64,000 nt of DNA from positions 1,116,001 to 1,180,000 of the forward strand of contig CAWDUQ010000001.1 of NCBI GenBank assembly GCA_963805495.1, given 5' to 3'. Position 1 is the stretch's first letter. Every line of letters begins with the position of its first letter. The stretch is from DAHUXD01 sp963805495 (GTDB lineage Bacteria; Acidobacteriota; Thermoanaerobaculia; UBA5066; Gp7-AA6). The translations under genes were made by a program, and so were the position numbers. The notes below the pieces were generated by a model. That model ran no database searches. It was not told the DNA's origin and saw nothing but the letters and a program-made list of their open reading frames with translations. This document shows positions 41,303 to 49,924 of the stretch, one piece after another.

Positions 41303-44300
41303 ATGTTGGGTCGCCGCCTGTCTGCGTTGAGCGTGGCGCTTCTGACCGCCATGCCGGTTGTCGCCGCGACTTCGGCTCCGAAAGCCCGACCGAACGTCAT
41401 CAAGCCTTCGGGCTTCGCGGTGTCGGCGCCGGCCCGCAGCCTTCCTCCGGCCAAGCCCCGGCCGGGTGACAACCGGCCGGCCGTTCTGGGCCGCGAAAAC
41501 GAAGAGCTTCCCAAGTCGGTGAACCCCATCGCGACCGGGCAGCGCGACGGGGCGCTGCAGCTGGGTCCCACCGGAGGCGGCACCATGCCTCCGACGATTG
41601 CGAACTTCGAGGGCAACAGCAGCCAGGACAACTTCGACGCGTACGCTGGGCGCCTGTTTCCCCCCGACACCAACGGGGCGGCCGGCCTCACGCAATACGT
41701 CCAGACGACCAACCTGCTCGTCCGCATCTGGGACAAGGCGGGCAGCCCGTTGACCGATCCCTTCAAGATGAGCGAGCTCTTTTCGTCCCTGGCCCCCAGC
41801 ATCTGCTCGACGAACGACGACGGCGACCCGGTCGTCGTCTACGACCAGCTCGCCGATCGGTGGCTCCTCTCCCAGTTCGCTTTCCCCGGCGCCGGAGACA
41901 TTGCGCCGTACCACGAGTGCGTCGCGGTCTCGGTGACGGGTGATGCCACCGGCTCCTACTACGTCTACGACTTCGTGACCCCGGGCTTCGAGTTCCCCGA
42001 CTATCCGAAGTTCGGCGTCTGGCCCGACGCCTATTACATGACGACGAACCAGTTCTACGGCGGCGGCCCCTTCGATGGCGCCGGCGCGTTTGCTTTTGAT
42101 CGGTCGAAGATGCTCGCCGGGGACCCGAACGCCGGCCTCGTCTACTTCAACCTCGATCTGGCCTCTCACCCCGAGGGGATCGGCGGGATGCTTCCCTCGA
42201 GCGTCGACGGGCGGGTGCCGCCGGCAGCGGGGCAACCCAACGTCTTCAGCTATTTCATCGCCGACGAGTTCGGCGACGCCTCGGACGGGCTGCGGCTGTT
42301 TGACTTCCACGTCGATTTCGCGGATCCCGGGTCCTCGACCTTCACCGAGCGGCCGGAGAGCCCGGTGGCGGTCGCACCTTTCGATCCTTCTTCGCCGCCG
42401 GGACGCCGCGACATCCGGCAGCCGGCGCCCGCCACGGACCTCGCGGCCCTCGACTCGATCACCGACCGCCTCCTGTTCCGTCTGGCCTATCGCAACTTCG
42501 GCGATCACGAATCGATGGTCGTGACGCATTCGGTCAACGTCGGGACGGGCACGACGCTCGACACGTTTCAGGCCGCGCCCCGCTACTACGAGCTCCAGCG
42601 TACCGGCGGAGCCTGGTCCGTGGCCGAGCAGGGGACCTACGCTCCGGACACCGACAGCCGCTGGATGGGGAGCGTCGCCCAGGACAACCAGGGCAATCTG
42701 GCCGTCGGCTATTCGGTCTCGAGCGTAACGACCTTCCCCTCCATTCGTTACGCGGGCCGGCTGACGACGGACCCGCCGAACTCCCTCGGGCAGGCCGAGA
42801 CGAGTCTGATCGACGGAACCGGCGTCCAGCGAAACGAGAATCCCGGTTCGCGCTGGGGCGACTACAGCGCCATGACGATCGATCCGGTCGACGACTGCAC
42901 GTTCTGGTACACGCAGGAGTACTACACCGCGGCGAGCCAGGCGACCTCGACCGCAGGCTGGCTGACGCGGGTCGGGAGCTTCAAGTTCCCCGGCTGCACG
43001 GCTGCGCCGCTCGGAACCCTCTCCGGCACGATCACCGACTGCACGGGAGACGCGCCGCTTCCGGGCGCCGTCGTTTCCCTGGGGAACGGCTACAGTCGCG
43101 TGACGGACGCCTCCGGCGACTATTCGATGGCTGTCGCGCCGGGCAACTACACCGCCACCGTGACGCTCAACGGCTATCTCGTCGGCGGCGGACCAGTCAC
43201 GGTGACCGACGGAGAGGGGACCGTCGCCGACTTCTGCCTGACGGGCTTCCCCCTGCCGGCGGCCGATGGATACGAGATTCTCGCGGAAAGCTGCGAGCCG
43301 CCCAACGGCGTCATCGACCCGGGCGAGCTCGTGACGGTCAACCTCTGCGTCGAGAACCAGGGAGGGGCCTCGACGACCGATCTGGTCGGCACGCTCCTGC
43401 CGGGAGGCGGAGTGATCAGCCCGTCCGGATCGCAGAACTACGGCGCCGTGCCGAAGGGCGCCTCGGTCTGCCGCGACTTCACCTTCATGGCCGATCCCTT
43501 CCTGACCTGCGGCGGAACGATCACGGCCACCCTCCAGCTCCGGGACGGCCTGACGGACCTCGGTACCGCGGTCTTCAACGCGCCGACCGGCAACCCGGCC
43601 GACGTGGGCGGCGAAGACTTCGACTCGGTGACGCCTCCCGACCTCCCCTCGGGTTGGAGCACGAGCGGCACCGGCGCGACCCTCTGGGTCACCACCGCGA
43701 CGGGGCCCGACACGCCGCCCAACGCGGCCTTTGCCGCCGACGACGAGGTCTCGATCGACAAGGCGCTCGACTCGCCGCCCTTCCCGGTGGTGTCGCCCGC
43801 GGCGCAGCTGAGCTTCCGGAACCACTACAACACCGAAGAAGCCTGGGACGGCGGCATCCTCGAGATTTCGATCGACGGAGGCGCCTTCACCGAAATCACC
43901 GCCGCGGGCGGGAGCTTCGTCGCGGGCGGCTACAACGCGTACATCAACCCGTTCGCGGCGAGTCCGCTGGCCGGCGAGCTCGCCTGGACCGGCAATTCCG
44001 GCGGCTACATCACGACGACCGTCAATCTGCCGGCCTCGGCCGCGGGGCACGACGTGACCATGCGCTGGCGCCTGGTGGCCGACGACGCCGTCACGGCGGT
44101 CGGCTGGTGGGTCGATACCCTCACGGCGACCGAGGCGGCCTGCTGCTGGGCGCCCGCCCCCGTCTCGATGACGGCCGACGCCCCGCCGCCTCCCCCGGGA
44201 GTCGGGGGCTCCGCTCCGAGCGGTGGGTCGAACGCCAACGGCGTGATCGAGCCCGGTGAGACATTCACGATCAACCCGGGCTGGTTCAACGGAGGGCCGT

Positions 44301-45136
44301 CCCCCGTCGGCCTGCTCGGCATCTTCTCGAACTTCGACGGGCCGGCCGGCGCGACCTATACGATCAACGACGGCACGGCGGACTACGGCGTGATCGACCC
44401 GGGCGCGACCAACGACTGCCAGACGGCGACCGGCGACTGCGCGGTGCTCTCGATCGACAACCCGAACCCCCGCCCGGCGACGCACTGGGACACCACGATC
44501 GAAGAGGCGCCCCAGCTGTCGGTCGGCACGGGTGCTGCGGTCGGCACCCGGACCTGGGTCCTGCACGTGGGCGAGAGCTTCCTCGACGTGCCGACCTCTC
44601 TCAACTTCTACAGCTTCATCGAGACGATCTTTCACAAGGGGATCACGGGCGGCTGCGGCGCCGGGGACACCTACTGTCCCGCCAACAACGTGACGCGGGC
44701 GCAGATGGCGGTTTTCCTCCTGAAGGCCGAGCACGGCTCGTCCTACCTGCCCCCGCCGTGCACGGGCATCTTCGGCGACGTTCCCTGCCCGTCGCTCTTT
44801 GCCGACTGGATCGAGCAACTGTCCGCGGAGGGCATCACGGCCGGCTGCGCGGGCGGCGCGAACTACTGCCCGTCCGACCCGGTGCTGCGCCAGCAGATGG
44901 CGGTCTTCCTCCTGAAGACGCTCCTCGGCTCGGGCTACGTGCCTCCGACCTGTGCCGGCGTGTTCGGCGACGTGACCTGTCCGTCGACCTTCGCCAACTG
45001 GATCGAGGACCTTGCGGCGCGCCAGATCACGGGTGGTTGCGGCAGCGGCAACTACTGCCCGACCAACCCGAACACCCGCGGCCAGATGGCCGTGTTCCTG
45101 ACGAAGACCTTCGGGCTGACGCTGTACGGTCCGTAG
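41303..45136 (+). CDS. Large multidomain secreted protein with three SLH-like modules
   Basis: 1277 residues; signal peptide, then a linker to about 90. Residues about 95-560 resemble a beta-propeller or six-bladed domain with no clear family (NFEGNSSQDNFDAYAGRLFPPDTNG... GDYSAMTIDPVDDCTFWYTQEYY). Then a carboxypeptidase-regulatory-like domain (about 565-640), a CARDB-like domain beginning NGVIDPGELVTVN, a jelly-roll carbohydrate-binding-like domain (about 770-945), and a second NGVIEPGETFTIN segment. Three SLH-like modules (about 1093-1277) close the protein. SLH module 1 has the GGC...YC pair and no extra HGxCY cysteine, as in the propeller paralog at 13193-15145. A clear promoter and a strong terminator bracket it as a single-gene unit. 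Confidence 0.88.
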   Translation: MLGRRLSALSVALLTAMPVVAATSAPKARPNVIKPSGFAVSAPARSLPPAKPRPGDNRPAVLGRENEELPKSVNPIATGQRDGALQLGPTGGGTMPPTIANFEGNSSQDNFDAYAGRLFPPDTNGAAGLTQYVQTTNLLVRIWDKAGSPLTDPFKMSELFSSLAPSICSTNDDGDPVVVYDQLADRWLLSQFAFPGAGDIAPYHECVAVSVTGDATGSYYVYDFVTPGFEFPDYPKFGVWPDAYYMTTNQFYGGGPFDGAGAFAFDRSKMLAGDPNAGLVYFNLDLASHPEGIGGMLPSSVDGRVPPAAGQPNVFSYFIADEFGDASDGLRLFDFHVDFADPGSSTFTERPESPVAVAPFDPSSPPGRRDIRQPAPATDLAALDSITDRLLFRLAYRNFGDHESMVVTHSVNVGTGTTLDTFQAAPRYYELQRTGGAWSVAEQGTYAPDTDSRWMGSVAQDNQGNLAVGYSVSSVTTFPSIRYAGRLTTDPPNSLGQAETSLIDGTGVQRNENPGSRWGDYSAMTIDPVDDCTFWYTQEYYTAASQATSTAGWLTRVGSFKFPGCTAAPLGTLSGTITDCTGDAPLPGAVVSLGNGYSRVTDASGDYSMAVAPGNYTATVTLNGYLVGGGPVTVTDGEGTVADFCLTGFPLPAADGYEILAESCEPPNGVIDPGELVTVNLCVENQGGASTTDLVGTLLPGGGVISPSGSQNYGAVPKGASVCRDFTFMADPFLTCGGTITATLQLRDGLTDLGTAVFNAPTGNPADVGGEDFDSVTPPDLPSGWSTSGTGATLWVTTATGPDTPPNAAFAADDEVSIDKALDSPPFPVVSPAAQLSFRNHYNTEEAWDGGILEISIDGGAFTEITAAGGSFVAGGYNAYINPFAASPLAGELAWTGNSGGYITTTVNLPASAAGHDVTMRWRLVADDAVTAVGWWVDTLTATEAACCWAPAPVSMTADAPPPPPGVGGSAPSGGSNANGVIEPGETFTINPGWFNGGPSPVGLLGIFSNFDGPAGATYTINDGTADYGVIDPGATNDCQTATGDCAVLSIDNPNPRPATHWDTTIEEAPQLSVGTGAAVGTRTWVLHVGESFLDVPTSLNFYSFIETIFHKGITGGCGAGDTYCPANNVTRAQMAVFLLKAEHGSSYLPPPCTGIFGDVPCPSLFADWIEQLSAEGITAGCAGGANYCPSDPVLRQQMAVFLLKTLLGSGYVPPTCAGVFGDVTCPSTFANWIEDLAARQITGGCGSGNYCPTNPNTRGQMAVFLTKTFGLTLYGP

Positions 45137-45159
45137 GCGCGGGATCCGTCGCTCATTCG

Positions 45160-45188
45160 GAGGGCCCCTCACGGGGCCCTCTTTTTTT
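45160..45188 (+). terminator. Strong intrinsic terminator
   Basis: Stem AGGGCCCC (45161-45168) pairs with GGGGCCCT (45173-45180) around a four-base loop, followed by C and seven T. It lies 24 bases after the stop of the 1277-residue protein gene and before the convergent DDAH stop. Confidence 0.85.
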
Positions 45189-45203
45189 GGAGAGCCCCCG
45201 GGG

Positions 45204-45974
45204 TCAGAACCTCAGGGACAGGCAGCTCAGGCCGCCGTCCATCTTCCGGAACTCCGACATGTCCAGGACGAGCGGGCGATAGCCGAGCTCGGCGAGCCGA
45301 CGCTCGAGGCGTGGGAATCCCTTGGCGAAAAGGAGGACGTCGTTGATGACGACGGCGTTGGCCGCGTAATCCTCGGAAGGATCGACGGGCACCCGTTCCC
45401 AGTCGGCGAACGCCGGGTCCGCTGCCAGCGAATCGATGACGACGAGCCGCGGGCCGGAGAGCCACGCAATCCCGCTCTTCAGGTGAAGGATTCCGGCCAC
45501 GCTGCGGATGTCGACCGTCGAAGACGAGAGGCCGTCGTCGGCGAGCAAGCGTGCGAGCTGCCGCGCGCCCTCCGCGTTCGTCCGCTCCGAGATGCCGATG
45601 AACCAGTGGGACCCGGCCTCGCAGACGTCTCCGCCGTCGAGAGTGCCCGGGGCCTGGATGCGCCGCGGCGGCGGGAAGAACGGCGCCAGGGCCTCTTCGA
45701 TGCCGGCGACCTCGCCGGCGCGCGACGGGGCGCCCGGCCGGGTCAGCACCGCGCCGCCCGGGGTGATCACGGCCGCGTCCTCGACGAACGTCGAGTCCGG
45801 GAAGCGGGGGTCCGCCGGCAGCCGCGTCAGCTCCAGCCCGCAGTCGACGAGCGCCCGGCAGTACGCCGCGTGCTCATCGAGGGCCTTCGGGACGTCGGGG
45901 GCTCCGAGGTCGACGGTCGTCAGCCCCTCGGCGAAGTTCGCGGCCGGCGGCCGCACGATGGCTCTCCGGAACAT
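45204..45974 (-). CDS. Dimethylargininase (DDAH)-type amidinohydrolase
   Basis: 256 residues. N(omega),N(omega)-dimethylarginine dimethylaminohydrolase fold: FVEDAAV with E65/D66, the catalytic His164 in ILHLKSG, and the nucleophile Cys251 in GGLSCLSLRF close to the C-terminus. NAVVIND and GTLDGGDVCEAG are further family motifs. Expected reaction: hydrolysis of methylated arginine (or a related guanidine) to citrulline and an amine. Four bases separate it from the ychF stop, so the two form an operon. A bacterial role in arginine-derived nitrogen use or modified-arginine recycling is inferred. Confidence 0.88.
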   Translation of the reverse strand: MFRRAIVRPPAANFAEGLTTVDLGAPDVPKALDEHAAYCRALVDCGLELTRLPADPRFPDSTFVEDAAVITPGGAVLTRPGAPSRAGEVAGIEEALAPFFPPPRRIQAPGTLDGGDVCEAGSHWFIGISERTNAEGARQLARLLADDGLSSSTVDIRSVAGILHLKSGIAWLSGPRLVVIDSLAADPAFADWERVPVDPSEDYAANAVVINDVLLFAKGFPRLERRLAELGYRPLVLDMSEFRKMDGGLSCLSLRF

Positions 45975-45978
45975 TGGT

Positions 45979-47085
45979 TCAGACGTTGAACTTGAACAGG
46001 ATGACGTCGCCGTCCTGGACGACGTAGTCCCGGCCTTCCATGCGCAGGAGGCCCTTCTCGCGGGCGGCCGCGGTCGATCCCGAGGCCAGAAGGTCTTCGT
46101 ACGAGACCGTCTCCGCCTTGATGAACCCGCGCTCGAAGTCGGAATGGATGACTCCGGCCGCCTGGGGCGCCGTGTCGCCGGCGCGGATGGTCCAGGCCCG
46201 GGTCTCCTTCTCTCCCGCCGTCAGGAACGTTCGCAGGCCGAGGAGATGGTAGGCCGCGCGGATGAGGGCCGAGACGCCGGAGTCCGCGACACCCAGGTGC
46301 GCGAGGTATTCGCGGGCCTCGGAGTCGGGCAGCTCCGCGAGCTCCGACTCGATCGCCGCCGAGACGACGACGGCCTCCGAGCCGGCGTGGGTGCGGGCGT
46401 GATCGCCGACCGCGGCCACCTGGGGCGAGGCGGTCTCGGCGGTCGCGAGCTCGGCCTCGGACACGTTGCAGGCGTAGAGCATCGGCTTCATCGTCAGGAG
46501 GAACAGCGGCCGCGCGGCCCCCGCCTCCTCGGGGGAAAGGGGGAGCGAAATGGCGCGGCGGCCGGAATTGAGGTGGGGGAGCAGCTTCTCCGCGACCGCG
46601 AGCGACCGCTTCGCGTCCTTGTCTCCTCCGCGCGCGGTCTTCTCGAGCTTCTCGCGCGCGCGGGTCACGGTTTCGAGATCGGCGAGGACCAGTTCGGTCT
46701 GGATCGTCTGGATGTCGGCGATCGGGTCGAGCGCCCCGGCCACATGGACGATGTCCTTGTCCTCGAAGCAGCGCACGACCTCGACGATCGCGTCGACCTC
46801 GCGGATGTGCTGGAGGAACTTGTTGCCGAGGCCCTCGCCCTGTGCGGCACCCTTGACGAGGCCCGCGATGTCGACGAACTCGATCGTCGCCGGCACGATC
46901 TTTTCCGACTTCGACAGCTTCGCCAGCGGCTCGAGCCGCGGGTCGGGCACCGTGACGACGCCGACGTTGGGCTCGATCGTGCAGAACGGGTAGTTGGCGG
47001 CTTCGGCCTTGCGCGTGCGCGTCAGGGCGTTGAAGAGGGTGGACTTGCCGACGTTCGGCAGTCCGACGATTCCGGCGCGCAGCAT
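45979..47085 (-). CDS. ychF: Redox-regulated ATPase YchF
   Basis: 368 residues. OBG-family nucleotide-binding protein: GLPNVGKSTLFNALT (P-loop), the NYPFCTIEPNVG switch I region, VDIAGLVKGAAQGEGLGNKFL, and the C-terminal TGS domain (IHSDFERGFIKAETVSYEDLL, DVILFKF). NVSE replaces NKxD, the known feature that makes YchF prefer ATP over GTP. It associates with ribosomes. Starts nine bases after TAATAT on the minus strand with no ribosome site. Followed after four bases by the DDAH gene. Confidence 0.95.
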   Translation of the reverse strand: MLRAGIVGLPNVGKSTLFNALTRTRKAEAANYPFCTIEPNVGVVTVPDPRLEPLAKLSKSEKIVPATIEFVDIAGLVKGAAQGEGLGNKFLQHIREVDAIVEVVRCFEDKDIVHVAGALDPIADIQTIQTELVLADLETVTRAREKLEKTARGGDKDAKRSLAVAEKLLPHLNSGRRAISLPLSPEEAGAARPLFLLTMKPMLYACNVSEAELATAETASPQVAAVGDHARTHAGSEAVVVSAAIESELAELPDSEAREYLAHLGVADSGVSALIRAAYHLLGLRTFLTAGEKETRAWTIRAGDTAPQAAGVIHSDFERGFIKAETVSYEDLLASGSTAAAREKGLLRMEGRDYVVQDGDVILFKFNV

Positions 47086-47094
47086 GGGGCCGGG

Positions 47095-47100
47095 ATATTA
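47095..47100 (-). promoter_or_regulatory. TAATAT -10 box of ychF
   Basis: TANNNT hexamer ending nine bases before the ychF ATG (47085), with no ribosome site between them; a leaderless mRNA is suggested. Confidence 0.45.
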
Positions 47101-47154
47101 CAGGAGGACGCCGCCGGCGTCCGACCGAGGGCGGCGGCCGGGGGGATGATCGGC

Positions 47155-47160
47155 TAGAAT
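47155..47160 (+). promoter_or_regulatory. TAGAAT -10 box of the APC permease gene
   Basis: TAGAAT ends ten bases before the TTG start at 47171; no ribosome site. Same spacing as other candidate leaderless genes in the window. Confidence 0.45.
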
Positions 47161-47170
47161 CCGCGCCAGT

Positions 47171-48508
47171 TTGAGCTCGCCCCACTCGTCGCCCGGATTC
47201 CTGCGCGCCGTCTCCCGCTGGGAGATCGTCGCCCTTTCGGTCAACGACGTGGTGGGCTCCGGCGTGTACCTGATCCTTCCCGTCGCGGCCGCCCAGCTGC
47301 TCGGCCCGGCGAGCGTCTGGGCGATCCTCGCGGCGGGGGTCGCGGTGCTCCTGCTCGTCCTGTGCTTCGCCGAGGCCGGAAGCCTCTTCGACAAGCCGGG
47401 CGGGGCGTACGTCTACACGCGAGCGGCCTTCGGCGACTTCGTCGGGTTCGAGGTCGGCTGGATGACCTGGATCGCCCGCATCGCGTCGGTCGCGAGCCTC
47501 TCGGTGTTCTTCGCCCGCGCCGTCGGGTACCTGTGGGACGGGGCAAACCACGGGGTCGGGCAGGCCGTCACGATCTTCGCGGAGCTCGTGCTGTTGACCT
47601 GGATCAACGTGCGAGGCGTGAAATCGGGCGCCCGCACGGCCGTCTTCCTGGCGTTCGGGAAGCTCGTGCCGCTGGTCGTCCTGGTGGCGGTCGGCGTCTT
47701 CGCGATCGACTGGACGCGCCTGTTCCCGGTGCCCGCACCGGCCTCCGGCAACTTCACGAAGGCCGCGCTCCTCGTCCTCTTCGCCTATGCCGGGTTCGAG
47801 AACACGGCGGCGCCGGCCGGCGAGTTCAAGAACCCGCAGCGCGACGTGCCGTTTGCCCTGATCGTCCAGATCGCGATCGTGACCGCGATCTACACCCTCG
47901 TCCAGCTGACGGCGATGGGGACACTGCCGAACCTGGGCGTCTCGAAGACCCCGCTCGCGGACGCGGGGCGCCTGCTGCTGGGGCCGGCCGGCGGGCTCCT
48001 GCTCACGGTCGGCGCCGCCCTTTCGGTCCTCGGCACCAACAACAACACGGTCCTCGCCGGCCCCCGCTACCTGTACGCCCTCGCGGAGGGGGGCCGCCTG
48101 CCGCGCGTGTTCTCGAAGATCCATCCGCGCTACCGAACGCCGTACGTGGCCATCCTGACGCAGTCGGGGATCGCGGCCGGATTGATCGTCATCGACTTCC
48201 TCATCCACATCCTGCGGCCGGGGGCCCTGGGCGTCGCCGAGGAGCTCGCCGTGCTCTCCGCCATCGCGCGCCTGGCGACCTACATCGGGACCTGCCTTGC
48301 GGTGCCCGTGCTGCGGCGCAAGATGCCCGCGACCGCGCGGACCATCCGCCTTCCGGGAGGGCCGGTCATCCCGATTGCGGCCCTCGTCATCTGCCTGATC
48401 TTCCTTTCGGCGGCCGAGAAGCAGAATTTCATCGCGGGCGGGATCGCGCTCGTCGTCGGGGCCGTCATCTACGCGGCCCGGGGCGGCGCGGCGACCCGCG
48501 AGACATGA
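47171..48508 (+). CDS. APC-family amino-acid permease
   Basis: 445 residues from a TTG ten bases after a TAGAAT box. About 12 hydrophobic segments. APC superfamily signature at the N-terminus (SVNDVVGSGVYLILPVAAAQLLG), then the PGGAYVYTRAAFGDFVGFEVGW stretch that shapes the substrate site, and FAYAGFENTAAPAGEFKNPQRDVPFA. Transports amino acids or polyamines by proton symport or exchange; substrate unknown. The stop overlaps an ATG in the next gene's frame (ATGA, 48505-48508), so the exported amidohydrolase is probably co-transcribed. Confidence 0.88.
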   Translation: MSSPHSSPGFLRAVSRWEIVALSVNDVVGSGVYLILPVAAAQLLGPASVWAILAAGVAVLLLVLCFAEAGSLFDKPGGAYVYTRAAFGDFVGFEVGWMTWIARIASVASLSVFFARAVGYLWDGANHGVGQAVTIFAELVLLTWINVRGVKSGARTAVFLAFGKLVPLVVLVAVGVFAIDWTRLFPVPAPASGNFTKAALLVLFAYAGFENTAAPAGEFKNPQRDVPFALIVQIAIVTAIYTLVQLTAMGTLPNLGVSKTPLADAGRLLLGPAGGLLLTVGAALSVLGTNNNTVLAGPRYLYALAEGGRLPRVFSKIHPRYRTPYVAILTQSGIAAGLIVIDFLIHILRPGALGVAEELAVLSAIARLATYIGTCLAVPVLRRKMPATARTIRLPGGPVIPIAALVICLIFLSAAEKQNFIAGGIALVVGAVIYAARGGAATRET

Positions 48509-48537
48509 CACCGGCCCCGCGCCGGGAAGGAGTGTTC

Positions 48538-49860
48538 GTGAACGTTCGCGCCGGACTTGCGGTCACGCTGTTGGCGGTCGTCGGGGGAGGTTCGGTTTCG
48601 GGACAGGCGCCGCCCGCGCCGACGCCCGGCCCCGTCACGGCGATCAAGGCCGCGCGCCTGTTCGACGGCCGATCGGACGCGACCGTCGCCAACCCCGTCG
48701 TTCTCGTCCAGGGCTCCCGGATCCTCGCGATCGGATCCGGCCTGGCCGTTCCCGCCGGCGCCACGGTGATCGACCTGGGTGAAGCGACGCTTCTCCCCGG
48801 GTTCATCGACAGCCACACGCACCTGACGGGCGAGGCCGGCGACAACTACGTGCAGGACTTTTTCGAGGTCCTGCGGCGCCCGGCCACGGCGCAGGTCTTC
48901 TACGGCGCCGTCTACGCCCGCCGCACGCTCGAAGCCGGGTTCACGACGGTGCGCGACGTCGGCTCCGAAAAAGACATGGACGTCGGTCTCCGCGACGCGA
49001 TCGCCGCGGGCCTGACGCCGGGCCCGCGCATGCTCGTCGCGCGGTACGCGCTCGGCGCCACGGGCGGCCACTGCGACAACACGGGTTTTCCGCCGAACAC
49101 CTTCGGGCCGGAGCCCGGGCTCGAGCGGGGGATCCTCCACGGCGCGGACGAAGGGCGCCAGGCCGTCCGCCTCGACGTCAAGTACGGCTCCGACGTGATC
49201 AAGATGTGCGCTTCCGGCGGGGTGCTGTCGCTCGGCGACGACGTCTCGGCGCCGCAGTTGACCGACGAAGAGCTCGCGGCGATCATCGACGAGGCCCACC
49301 GGTTGAAACGCAGGACCGCGGCGCACGCGCACGGCGACCTGGCCGCGCGCGCGGCGGTGAAGGCCGGAATCGACTCGATCGAGCACGGTTCGTTCCTGAC
49401 GGACGAGACGCTCGCGCTGATGAAATCGAAGGGCACCTTTCTCGTGCCGACCTGCATGGCCGGCCAGTGGACCGGCGGCAAGCTCGACCGGTTCCCGCCG
49501 GCGGTCGCGGCGAAGGCGAAGGCGGCGCTCGCGGCCCACGACGACATGTTCCGCCGCGCGGTCCGCGCCGGGGTGCGGATCGCATTCGGGACCGACTCCG
49601 GCGTTTCGCCGCACGGCATGAACGCGCAGGAGTTCGGGCTCATGGTGGAGCGGGGCATGACGCCCGCGCAGGCGTTGAAGACCGCCGGGACCATGGCGGC
49701 GGAGCTCCTCGGCCTTGCCGACCGCATCGGCACGCTCGAAAAGGGCAAGGAGGCCGACATCGTCGCCGTCCCCGGCGATCCTTTGAGGGACGTTCGCGTC
49801 ACGGAACACGTCCTGTTCGTCATGAAGGGGGGGCGGGTCTTCAAGTCTCCGTCGATGTGA
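48538..49860 (+). CDS. Exported metal-dependent amidohydrolase
   Basis: 440 residues from the GTG at 48538, preferred because GGAAGGAG ends five bases upstream and a signal peptide starts there. An ATG at 48505 overlapping the permease stop is possible and would add 11 residues. Metal site: HTH (in FIDSHTHL), the carbamylated-lysine region (DVIKMCASGG), H in AHAHG, H in SIEHGS, and D in GTDSG. These are typical of the imidazolonepropionase/prolidase-like amidohydrolases. Acts outside the cytoplasm on an amide such as a dipeptide. Co-transcription with the permease suggests hydrolysis followed by uptake. Confidence 0.88.
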   Translation: MNVRAGLAVTLLAVVGGGSVSGQAPPAPTPGPVTAIKAARLFDGRSDATVANPVVLVQGSRILAIGSGLAVPAGATVIDLGEATLLPGFIDSHTHLTGEAGDNYVQDFFEVLRRPATAQVFYGAVYARRTLEAGFTTVRDVGSEKDMDVGLRDAIAAGLTPGPRMLVARYALGATGGHCDNTGFPPNTFGPEPGLERGILHGADEGRQAVRLDVKYGSDVIKMCASGGVLSLGDDVSAPQLTDEELAAIIDEAHRLKRRTAAHAHGDLAARAAVKAGIDSIEHGSFLTDETLALMKSKGTFLVPTCMAGQWTGGKLDRFPPAVAAKAKAALAAHDDMFRRAVRAGVRIAFGTDSGVSPHGMNAQEFGLMVERGMTPAQALKTAGTMAAELLGLADRIGTLEKGKEADIVAVPGDPLRDVRVTEHVLFVMKGGRVFKSPSM

Positions 49861-49924
49861 CGCTCGTCCGCCGCCGGATGCGGTCGGCCCTCGCCTTTCG
49901 GGTTAGAGTTGCCGGACTCGCGCC

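Noticed and set aside
41135..45172. 1345-codon minus-strand frame across the large secreted protein
   Set aside because: No recognisable domain and no signal or start context; the plus-strand gene has a promoter, ribosome site, signal peptide, SLH modules and terminator.
45920..48511. Long minus-strand frame spanning ychF and the permease
   Set aside because: Its sequence is a composition artefact; YchF and the APC permease motifs are in other frames.
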